NCBI GenBank assembly: GCA_018806915.1
Contig: JAGKQI010000105.1
Location: forward strand, 124,001 to 188,000
From: Phytophthora colocasiae
Lineage: Eukaryota; Oomycota; Peronosporomycetes; Peronosporales; Peronosporaceae
DNA: 64,000 bases
Reading direction: 5' to 3'
Both the position numbers and the translations under genes were made by a program. Below the pieces are notes generated by a model, which saw only the letters and a program-made list of their open reading frames with translations, searched no databases and had not been told where the DNA came from. Positions 9,323 to 18,473 of the stretch are shown here, in pieces. How positions within the stretch are numbered: the stretch's first letter is position 1; every line of letters begins with the position of its first letter.

Positions 9323-10402
9323 ATGGGCATTTCTGACGCTGGCGACATTGTAATTCGACAATTCCGTGCCGAGGATCTGCCTCAGGTTTTGGAGGTTTTC
9401 AAAGCAGGAATGGAGTCGTATGCGGCGTTCCGAGCCATGCCAAAGGAGTCCGAGGCGTATCTCCAAGAGAGTCTTAGCACCGATTTGAGCGACATCGTTG
9501 GCATCTACATCACCCCCGGTGGCAATTTCTGGGTTGCAACGTCGAAGACGGACCCTACAGAAGTAGTGGGCATGGTCGGACTCGAACCGAAGGACAACAA
9601 GGAAGGGGAACTGCGCCGACTGTCCGTGAAGCACACACATCGACGCTTTGGTGTCGGGCGGAAACTAATTGCTGCACTCGAGCTCTGGGCCAAAGACACC
9701 GGATTGACTAAAGTGTGGCTGACGACGGGAGGAGTCATGGACAAGGCTCGAGCTTTCTACCCGTCGGTAGGGTACAAACAGACTGACATCATTCTTGTCA
9801 GCGAAGACCCACCCTTCGAAGTGTACAAATTCGAGAAGCTCCTAGAAACACCAGCGCTTACGGGAACGACAATTCACAACTCGGCGGACATTGTTGTGCG
9901 ACAGTTCCGCGAGAAAGACTTGGAGCAGGTGGTGACGCTTTTCAAGAACGGAATGATGCATTACCCCGCACATAGGATGATTGCCGAAGTGCTGGAGCAG
10001 CACATGGCCGAGGCTATAAGAGATTTAAACGGCATCGAGGCAACGTACATTAAACACGGAGGAAACTTTTGGGTAGCCACGCCTAGATCGGATTCCAACG
10101 AAGTGGTTGGCATGGTCGCTCTTGAAGCTCAAGACAATAATGTAGGCGAACTACGGCGCATGTCAGTGAAGGAGAGCTATCGACGTCATGGTGTTGGTCG
10201 TCTTCTGATCAAGGAGCTTGAAAATTGGGCACAAATTAACGGCTAAAGAAAAATTTGGCTGGGCACAGGGGTCGTCATGGACAAGGCCCGTGCGTTCTAC
10301 TCGTCCCTGGGGTACACACAGACGCAGACTGTCATTATTAATGATGATCCATTGATAGAAGGCGTGTTGTTCGAAAAGGAACTGGACAACGCGCGAGAAT
10401 GA
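9323..10402 (+). pseudogene. Double-domain GNAT acetyltransferase with premature stop in domain 2 (copy 5)
   Basis: Two complete GNAT units in one frame. Unit 1 is residues 1-170 (IVIRQFRAEDLPQVLEVF, GGNFWVAT, GELRRLSVKHTHRRFGVGR, KARAFYPSVGYK). Unit 2 starts near residue 190 (IVVRQFREKDLEQVVTLF, GGNFWVAT, GELRRMSVKESYRRHGVGR). A TAA at 10244-10246 stops unit 2 after LENWAQING, yet the same frame stays open beyond it (RKIWLGTGVVMDKARAFYSS and on) to TGA at 10400-10402. At the stop position the other copies have Phe or Leu, so one base change in a Leu TTA codon would explain it. The truncated 307-aa form keeps unit 1 whole. Alternatives are stop readthrough or a sequencing error. Confidence 0.82.
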
Positions 10403-10545
10403 GTTGGATAACGAGTTGCAAGTGATCCAAATCACACTTTATTTCTTGATCATTCACACTTGACAACTGCTGAGCACCATGACATCAACGCGACATTACA
10501 TTCATGCAGCGAAGCTTTATACTCTACCATCAATACATAACTTAC

Positions 10546-12315
10546 TTAATTCCTAGCGTTTGCCATGTCCGCCATGGCCTTGAGGTTCACGGCCATAGCA
10601 TAGACGAAGAAGACAATAAAAATGATCCAGATCGCGATGCACGCAAACTTGCTGTAGCCGCCGTAGACGCGCATTTGCTGTGCGTCCAGCTTCTGTCGGG
10701 GCAGCAGAAGCACCGAAAAGAGAGACATTGCATGCACTGCGTACGCAATAAGCAATAGCAGCAGAAGTCGACCCGTTCCGTCGTCAAGCGTAACAGGGGC
10801 GGCCTTCGCCATCCAGTCACTGCTGAGTGTCCGCATGGCGATGGCAATCGTACTGCGGAAGGACAGCAACATTCCTTGGGTAGCGCCTTCGGAGCCATTT
10901 TCAGCGATTTCAGTAGCTGGAATCAATGAGAAAATAGTGATGATGCCGTCTGTGAACCCGGGGATGCAACCGAGAGTGTCGTAAAAGGCTTGGCCACGCA
11001 CTGACGGCACGTAAATTATCATGATAGCACGGAAAGTCTCTGGGATAACCATCACCGCGATACCCAAGCATACGCATCGTCGCCAGGACGAGTTGGACCA
11101 AAAGAGCTTCCACATAACCATAGCGGCCAACGTAGTTACGTACTTGAGCGCGTTGGTCACGAGCGTCGTGCTGGGGTTGAGTCCTGCCATACTGACAAAG
11201 ACAGCATTGGCCGAACCAAAGTAGAACCGTGTAGTCGCCAATAGGATACACAGGAACAGCACAAGTTGCCACACGGCACGCTGCTGACACATCCGGAAGA
11301 AAGCTCCAACACGAGCGCTGGCTGAGGTCGGCGCCGTCGTGATCATAGCCACGCTGCCTTCCTCCGCGACGATCTCGTTCATCAACCCGGCCTCGGCTTG
11401 GACAGTTCGCTCACTGCAGTTGCGCAGCACGAAAGGCACCGGCATTAAACTTAGAAGCGCCAGCATGGCGTAGGCCCAGAACGGGTCGATGCGTAGCGCA
11501 TAGTTGTTCTTGTTCTCGTCGAAGCGGATGAGAACAGCAGTCAACCAGAGCCCCACCCACTCGACGCCTGTACGGAAAAGCAGGTAGTTGATCTGTAGTG
11601 TACCTCGGGTGGTGAGAGGTTCGCGTTGGGAAAGCTCGATGACGCGGGCGTCCGTGGCGATCTTGCTGAGCATAGTACCGAACGTAGCTCCCATGATCAG
11701 GATCATGTAGTAAATGATGTAGTTGGAAAGCTCCTCCTCCGTTGACGAGTCCACATCTACAGTAGCGGAGAGAATCATCAAGCCCATACACATGAGGAAG
11801 CTCAACAATGTCCCTGTGATCATGTAGGACTTGCGACGGTATCCTCCAATAGGCAACACATCCGACAGTAGGCCCAGGAAGAAAGCAAGCGTCGTCGGGA
11901 TACTCAACAAACACTCAATCACGACTGAACTTTCGGAACGTTGCAATAGCAGCGAGTGCATGAGCGTCGGGCGCATGCAATACCTGAGCACCGCATAGAT
12001 GAGACTGCTCTGCGCTGTGGCGAACAGTAAACCATAGTACGAAGATGAGAAGAGACTGACGCCGCCGCCTTCACGCAATGCGCCGAACTGCTGGTAGTTG
12101 AAGAATTTGTTGCCGGCCACGAAGCGGTTGTTGCCCAACATGGCGGAGGGTTCGAGACTGTCGAAGCTGCTGCGTCCGTCTGGGCCGTACGTCATCGTCA
12201 TGGTCGAGTGTCCGTGCTCCATTCCACCGTAGTTGGACTCCTGCACCGAGTTGGTGTAAACAGAATTGGCGCTGTAGAAGCCGCCGCCCTCTTTGTGGTT
12301 GGACGGCACGCCCAT
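10546..12315 (-). CDS. Multi-pass membrane transporter, MFS/BT1 (folate-biopterin)-like
   Basis: 589 aa, no intron. A hydrophilic N-terminal tail of about 80 residues precedes roughly twelve hydrophobic helices. The loop after the second or third helix reads SDVLPIGGYRRKSYMITG, resembling the D-x(n)-P-I-x-G-x-R-R-x-x-Y motif of the BT1/folate-biopterin transporter branch of the MFS. This family is expanded in oomycetes and imports pteridines or related solutes in trypanosomatids; the substrate here is unknown. Convergent with the GNAT cluster. The helix count is by eye. Confidence 0.65.
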   Translation of the reverse strand: MGVPSNHKEGGGFYSANSVYTNSVQESNYGGMEHGHSTMTMTYGPDGRSSFDSLEPSAMLGNNRFVAGNKFFNYQQFGALREGGGVSLFSSSYYGLLFATAQSSLIYAVLRYCMRPTLMHSLLLQRSESSVVIECLLSIPTTLAFFLGLLSDVLPIGGYRRKSYMITGTLLSFLMCMGLMILSATVDVDSSTEEELSNYIIYYMILIMGATFGTMLSKIATDARVIELSQREPLTTRGTLQINYLLFRTGVEWVGLWLTAVLIRFDENKNNYALRIDPFWAYAMLALLSLMPVPFVLRNCSERTVQAEAGLMNEIVAEEGSVAMITTAPTSASARVGAFFRMCQQRAVWQLVLFLCILLATTRFYFGSANAVFVSMAGLNPSTTLVTNALKYVTTLAAMVMWKLFWSNSSWRRCVCLGIAVMVIPETFRAIMIIYVPSVRGQAFYDTLGCIPGFTDGIITIFSLIPATEIAENGSEGATQGMLLSFRSTIAIAMRTLSSDWMAKAAPVTLDDGTGRLLLLLLIAYAVHAMSLFSVLLLPRQKLDAQQMRVYGGYSKFACIAIWIIFIVFFVYAMAVNLKAMADMANARN

Positions 12316-14472
12316 ACTCGCTGGACCTGTAAATCAGCACGCGAAAACTGTCGTTTGCCCGGTGAATTCCAGAGTGAGACCGAACCGAAGGAGGTTTGCA
12401 ACGAGCGTAAAGAGCGGGGCATGACAAGCCGCGCTGATGGAATCGATCCTGAAACTGCTGAAACCTCCGACTCTATCGTGCCTACAGTGGGACGAAAGAG
12501 TTGAATATGGACGGGCTATGCGCGTTTTGAGTCATTTCGAGCCAAGAATTCCGGATACGGAACTGGCCGAGATATCTTGGAATTTGTATGCATGAAGGTT
12601 TTTACTTGGTTAAAGTAAGGATGCAAAACACGGAACATTTTGTGCAAATTGTGTTGACTTGGAGTTTGAATGAAGCGGTTCACGGCCAAGTTCGACCTTG
12701 ATTTGCAAGGGAAAGCGATTTTCTCAAGAGCAGGGTCAACACGGCAGGAGCGTCAGGCAAAGCATTGTTGGCTCACGCTTGCAACGCACGCCGGCCTCCG
12801 AAAACGCAGCCGGTTCCGAGAGGAACACTGTTGCAGTCTCCAACTTGCCGAGCGCTTGCTCGAAGAGTCAATTCGGAGATGGTCCGTTTTCCGGATAAAG
12901 TAAAAAGAGACTTTAGTGCTTTTTGAGCGCGATCTACGCATTTTCTCCGTTCAGAAGACAGCCCAGTTCGGTGCTGCTGCTACAACGACGCTGGCCACTG
13001 CAAGCTACTTAGTACAGTGTAGTCTCTCTAGCAAAGAGAATGCGCTGCAGCCTGCAGAATTGGCCGATCTACATAGCTCTGGCCCCAATGCGATTCATAT
13101 GAGCACCAGCACTGTTGCTCATTCGTTGATGCTACAAACGAATTTCATGATGAAGACCGTAGGCGACCAGATGCGGTCAACATGGCGTATGTGTGCGATC
13201 ACCTTTACTATGGCATGCGTGCTCCATTGAAGTGCCCTGGTGAAGCAGCCACTGTACTGAAGATACCAGCCGCAACAGCTAAGAAATATCCTAAATATTG
13301 CTCGACCAAATGTTCGGGTTTCCACATCTCGATCATGAAGCGTTCCGCTCACCCAGATGCCGTCACCTTCACTGGCGGCTCAACATCTCTGCAACGCCAG
13401 TACTGTTACCTACCAGGTGAACCAGTGCAGATGTACGGGGTTTTCCATTCTGGCTCAAACGCCACGGAACGGGAGTCGCCGAATCGACAAGCTCTGACCA
13501 AACCGCCCAAGCATGTACATGTAGAATTCTCAGTTTGGTACAGTAGCGAATTTCCATTACCAAAACGGGTGATGCCAAAATTACGAATGTTATCGGTTCC
13601 CTTCAGCGAGTGCAGGTGCGAGGAAAGGAAATGCACGTGTGGTACAGTAGCAATAGCGTGTAGCAAACGTTAGTGGCGAGTCTAGTGGCCTCAAGCCACA
13701 TACTTCGGAGGTATTGAGCTACGCACGTTAGCCGCTCTATTGCATCGCACACCCATATTAACTGCTGCTGCTGAACCAAGACGAACATTTTACAGTAACC
13801 GTTGACTGGCAAGTTGATGCAAGTCGCCAGCGCTACCAACAAGAGTGGATGATCGACAAGCTCTCTATCCTTGACGAGTGAGCATTGCTGGGGAGTTGTA
13901 ATTCCACACAAACATTTGCCACCCAGCAGCAATCCCATCCGGTGACTTGCAACTGGTGCCTTAACAACTGTAAAGCACGGGCTAGTGTATTCGAATTGCA
14001 TGTCGATGCTGCTCGTACACAGATTGACAGAAGGCTACGGCCGCTTTCCCGCATGTGCAAAGTCTGTTCTGCGTGTGTAGACTGGTTATGTGAGAACGAA
14101 TTAATAACGATTTTGGTAAAAGATAGAGAGTAGCTGTATTTGCACTAAAACTTGGTTTTAAGTGCCGTCGGAGCAACCGTTGTAAAAACTTATAAGCAGT
14201 TTACTCGTCCTTCTTTCCCTCTGCGTAGCTGTCCAGCCACCCCCGGTGCTCGTCGCGACCATCAACGTGACCGTCAGTGACTGGGACTCACGGCGTGCAT
14301 AAGTTCACCCCGAAAAGGACACGTCGTTTTTCTTTTATTGTGTAGTGCATGCGGCGCCGTTTGGCTGGCGCATACACCTCGTCAAGGAGGTCTGTGATGG
14401 CAACCTACTCTGCCTCCTGCAATACTGTCGCGGGTGGTGGGGGCTGCGAGGACAACTCGTCCGCTGCCTCCA

Positions 14473-14538
14473 TTTTATCGAGTTGCTTGGATACCTCCGT
14501 TTTATCGAGTGGCTTGGATACCTCCGTTTTATCGAGTG
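14473..14538. repeat. Tandem repeat, period 27 bp, about 2.4 copies
   Basis: Units begin TTTTATCGAGT at 14473, 14500 and 14527, the first two followed by GCTTGGATACCTCCG. The copies are nearly identical. There is no associated gene. Confidence 0.8.
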
Positions 14539-15510
14539 AGTTTTATTTTAGCGATTGAACGCTGCGACGGGCGATTTGATTGGTTGATAACAATATGCAT
14601 ACACAATTCTATATCACATGCACCCTTTTTATGTGGCTGTAGCATTCTGTCAATCTGTGTACTTCTCCGGTCCACCCATTAGGTTTTTTGGTGAGCCACA
14701 CAAAATTGTTAGCAGTATTTGATTGGTAAAAAATAACTTGTCTTGCTGTTTTTGGCGTATTTTATTCCGCTAGGTGCCATGCTGCAATAAAACCTCGCTG
14801 GCGCGATCAATTTTAGCCCATTGAAGCGTTTACAGACAATATCGGTTTGCCAGGACGGAGTCAATTAGCTCCTACCGCTCGTGTAAAAGTGCGATTGATT
14901 ATCGCTAAAAATTGACCGAATTACGAAATTTAACCTTACGGCTCTTCTCAGACGCAAGACAAAAGTTATTCTACCATTCAAACGAAGGCTCCGTTTCAGC
15001 AGGAAGTCCGGGAGCACATACCCTGCGCCTTCAGCTTTCTAATGGTGTGCGCCATGCTTGCTAACTCTAAAAACTTTTTCCGCTATGCCCACTTTTTAGA
15101 AATGGCGATAGTACGGTGGACCGGAGAAGTAAGCAAGCGCTTGCTCGTTTTGGTGCATATTGCTGCAGTTACCACTTGCAAACACGGGCAGATTCGAGCT
15201 CAACACGGAAATGTACACCAACCGGCTCGATGAAGCAGCAAGTCTTCAGCTGTCAGACAGCCAAGCTCTTTACAGCAAAGGCTCTAACATTGAATGACAA
15301 TATTGTGCGTGCTAACGTAGTGGTGGTCTAATAGGGCTTTTGATATGCACTTCAACTTGCACTCTATTAGAGAATAAGCACAAGCTATACTTGATGTTTG
15401 TAAACACAATAAAACCCACGATTAGGAATTCTCAACACAAAGAACATCAAGAACTGGCCGCATCGAATCGAGCTGCACCCGCACACCTCTCCTCGTTATT
15501 AACAGCCCCC

Positions 15511-15630
15511 ATGACGTCCATCTTCAGCGCAGGCCAGTCCATCTCCAGCATCGGCAAGTCCATGACGGCCATCGCCCGCGTGGAGGAACACCTCGCCACG
15601 TTCATGAAGAAGGCAAAACAAAGGAATTAA
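15511..15630 (+). CDS. Short possible coding exon, 39 aa, unknown
   Basis: From ATG 15511 the frame encodes a small Ser/Lys-rich peptide beginning MTSIFSAGQSISSIGKSMTA and ending KKAKQRN before TAA. Its G/C-rich third positions resemble neighbouring real genes rather than the flanking AT-rich DNA. A possible acceptor (TTATTAACAG) lies just upstream, so it could be the last exon of a gene whose 5' exons are not recognised. No family recognised; weakly supported. Confidence 0.25.
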   Translation: MTSIFSAGQSISSIGKSMTAIARVEEHLATFMKKAKQRN

Positions 15631-15804
15631 TTTGCAACAGCAAACTTATAAAGGTCAACTAACAAGTGACTGTGGACAGGTGATATACTTTGAGAAGTTT
15701 TTTCAGCGCATGGGACCGAATCTACCAGTTTGTACGTCTTTCAGCAGTTAGTTGGCAATAATTTTTACTCATTTATTGCGGTGTAAATCGATCATTCAGG
15801 CGTT

Positions 15805-17339
15805 ATGGATACGGCGGCATTGTTGTTCCAGCGCTGCTACGAGTATCGAGACGAGATCCGCGACGAGCTTGAGTGAGTCACCTTTACAGGGAAAGTGTTA
15901 GCGGTGTTGTGTTCTCACTGACTGTTTTCTCGTGTAGATCGAGCGTTGCATATGTGGCGGATGCAGGTCGCTGGGTAGTCGGAATAGGTGACTGGAACAG
16001 CAAAATGGAGAAGCGTCTGAACCAGATCAGTGAGCTAGTGCTGCTGGCTAATACGTTGCTGACGGAGTATGCAGTGACGGGGGAAGTGGGGGCTGAGGGC
16101 CACCGAGACGAGTTGGACGCGTATCTGCAGATTTTGTCTGCAACTGTCACGCTGAAGAATGTACCTGCAAATGGAAAAGTGACTACGACCACGGATGGTC
16201 GGCCACCAATTGCCCGGGCGCAGTCGACAACAGCTGCGGAGTTTAGCTCGGAGATGTCAGCACTCGGGACGGAGATCACTGGCGCTTTCTCGGAGATGTT
16301 TGGAAATAAAGAGTTGGGGAGGTCTGGTTCTATGGGACAGACAACCAGGGCACAAACCGCTACCGTTGATAATGATGCGATGAACCCGTTCACGTCTTCG
16401 TTTCGACGGCCTGTTGATCCGTACACCAGGGGAGCAAATAGCGCTGGTGCTTCAGTTAATAGCAGCGTGCAGAGTCTACCGGATGGAGCATCTGGAATAC
16501 CTGAATACCCGCTTTCAGACGGAGACACTCCGGAGGGGCCGTTGAGTCCTGTGAGTATGGGGGAGTATGAGTGTTTGGAAATCGATTCCATCCCAAAGTA
16601 TGCCGCTTTCAAATCATCAGCGAAACTGGCATCGCGACGGCAATATACTTCTGGCAGCGGGAGCAACAGCCTGGCAGCCAGTGTTACAAGTGATGGGGGA
16701 AGAAGTGCTTATAGCGAGTCCAGCGCTGAGTCTCACGAACTGTTTCCTCTGCCAGTGTCCAAAAGTATGAGCTCACTGGAAACAACAAAGAAGCCTCCAA
16801 TGCAGCCCATCATGGACATGACCTACTCGTATGACTTCCAGTGCGAGGCCGCGCACAATCCGTTCCTCTCGCCAAAAACTCCGGGCCCCGTCGCCAGCAA
16901 TGGATCCACTAGGACACAGCAATCGCCATCGTCATTGGAACTACCGCCCGCACGATACGAGCACGTGAACGCTTCGACTGCATCTTCGCCGCCTATAGTA
17001 TCGACCACGTCAACTACCGTGATAAATCAGACCCTCACGACCAACTCGATCCCTACTACTGCACCACCCAGCGAGGCTGTGCTTGGAACAGTGGCCCCAC
17101 TCCCAAAACTCCACGAAGCTGTCGACTACACCCACGCACAAGCCCAAACTCATGCTGCTCCAATCAGGCAGCAAGTCTCAAGAACGAATTCCTGGAATAC
17201 AAACGGCGCTCAAACCACAACGGATATGGTTGAAGAAGACGCGACGGCAACATTGGTAGCTGCTCTTAGAGCGTCAACTGCGGAGCAGGACCACCACAGC
17301 AACGACCACGAGTACGATCTGTTTGGTGTGGGGAAATAA
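15805..17339 (+). CDS. Unknown Ser/Thr-rich protein with helical N-terminus
   Basis: Two exons (15805-15872 and 15938-17339) separated by a 65-bp intron (GTGAGT to GTGTAG); splicing joins RDELE to SSVAYVADAGRW. The product is 489 aa. The first 110 residues are predicted helical by composition (MDTAALLFQRCYEYRDEI, then a Leu-rich segment around LNQISELVLLANTLL), recalling small helical-hairpin trafficking domains, but no family could be assigned. The rest is low-complexity Ser/Thr/Pro, likely disordered, and contains several NPF tripeptides (AHNPFLSP, MNPFTSS) of the kind bound by EH-domain endocytic proteins (inference). Convergent with COQ4, 60 bp apart. Confidence 0.75.
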
Positions 17340-17399
17340 GCTGGGAAATGATCAATCTGAGTAACATAACTGAGTCTCGCACTTCTTCTCGTTTTACGC

Positions 17400-18284
17400 C
17401 TAATGCTGGTCATCCTTGTGGCGCTTATAGTGCTCCGACGAGTCCGGCAGAGGAGGAGCAATCTCGATATTCAAACGCTTGCGAAGCTCCTCAATTGGAG
17501 TCTCGAACTCTTCTTCATACATGACGCAGTGCAGCGAGTGAGCTTTCTTGGAGGCACGACTAGCCCACGGCACGTATACCTTCATCAGTAGACAACGTTC
17601 CTCGCTGGAGAGACGCAACGGGCCCACGAAAGCGCTTAGTGCACTAACCGGCAGCTTGGAGTGCGCCATCTCGACGTACTTCAGAGCGATTTCACCCAAA
17701 ACTGTCGGAGGTATGTCGAACAGCGTGTGCCAGAAGTCGTGTAATTCGCGATGGCGCTGCATGACGTAAGCGAGTTCTGGGTCATCCACGAAGCGCACGA
17801 GCGAGCGACCATCAGCGTCGAATCCATGCGAATCCATGAAGGCAGCGTAGTGACAACCGAACGAGTCAGCAGGCAGTGCGCGCAGGTACTCCATGTCGAT
17901 CTTGTCATTGCGGATCACTGGTTTCTCAGCTAAGATCCGTGCACCAACAGGGTCAGCGCACATGCGCGCATGAATACGTCGCAACGCGTCACGACCCGTG
18001 ACTTCACCCAGTGCCGCTAACATATCACCACGCTCTGGGTTTGTAAATACTGTAAGCGCTGACGTGACGGACAGTACGAGCTTCTGCAGTGGAGTCGTGG
18101 GCATATGCGAATCATACTGTACACGTCGCTGCGGCAAACCAGCCACCGGAGTCACCACCTGACTCGAATAGGAAGAAGTAGCATTGGCTGTAGCATGTAC
18201 AGCACTACGAGATGTGCGCGTGAGCACACCGGAGGCCGTACGCACCGCCACGGACGTCAAGCGAGAGCGCAACATAGGAGGCAT
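17400..18284 (-). CDS. COQ4: Ubiquinone biosynthesis protein COQ4
   Basis: 294 aa from ATG 18284, no intron. The N-terminal 50 residues are Arg/Ser/Thr-rich and free of acids, as in a mitochondrial presequence. The COQ4 core follows: PLQKLVLSVTSALTVFTNPERGDMLAALGE, and the metal-binding motif H-D-x2-H-x11-E read in HDFWHTLFDIPPTVLGE. COQ4 works with the coenzyme Q biosynthetic complex on the matrix face of the inner membrane and is linked to C1 decarboxylation/hydroxylation of the ring. Length fits the family. Divergent from the Arb2/AGC kinase gene across 189 bp containing CCAAT boxes. Confidence 0.95.
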   Translation of the reverse strand: MPPMLRSRLTSVAVRTASGVLTRTSRSAVHATANATSSYSSQVVTPVAGLPQRRVQYDSHMPTTPLQKLVLSVTSALTVFTNPERGDMLAALGEVTGRDALRRIHARMCADPVGARILAEKPVIRNDKIDMEYLRALPADSFGCHYAAFMDSHGFDADGRSLVRFVDDPELAYVMQRHRELHDFWHTLFDIPPTVLGEIALKYVEMAHSKLPVSALSAFVGPLRLSSEERCLLMKVYVPWASRASKKAHSLHCVMYEEEFETPIEELRKRLNIEIAPPLPDSSEHYKRHKDDQH

Positions 18285-18473
18285 CAATGCAAGTCGAGGA
18301 ATGAAGGTCTCAATTAGGGTCAGGGCGCGTGCCCATGTGGCTTTGTCATTTTATCCAATCACAATGTCTGAAGACCGCAGATTGGTCAAAACGTTTGGGT
18401 ACGATCTTCTCCCCGCTTAAATGCGACTTTGGTCGTCGCTCTCATAGTTAGACACCGACGACGCGAGCAGACG
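18285..18473. promoter_or_regulatory. Bidirectional promoter between COQ4 and the Arb2-AGC kinase, with CCAAT boxes
   Basis: The 189-bp divergent gap holds TCCAATCACA (CCAAT at 18354-18358) and an inverted copy ATTGG at 18381-18385. A TCATTTTAT initiator-like sequence lies just before the first box. CCAAT boxes bind NF-Y-type factors in eukaryotes; use here is inferred. Confidence 0.4.

Larger units (their letters stand above)
12316..15804. other. 3.5-kb stretch without a recognised gene
   Basis: Several short open frames occur on both strands, the longest on the + strand at 13182-13673 with Cys-rich, low-complexity content, but none shows a recognisable domain or convincing codon structure. 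A 27-bp tandem repeat lies at 14473-14538 and a short coding-like tail at 15511-15630. AT-rich stretches (about 14540-15000) look like decayed intergenic or transposon sequence. No tRNA or long terminal repeat pair was seen by eye. Confidence 0.5.

Noticed and set aside
13182..13673. 163-codon + strand frame in the gene-poor region
   Set aside because: No domain, no plausible splice structure, and composition like the surrounding decayed DNA.
14808..14918. Short inverted repeat around TCAATTTTAGC / GCTAAAAATTGA
   Set aside because: About 11-12 bp with AT-rich composition and no flanking duplication. Too weak to call an element.
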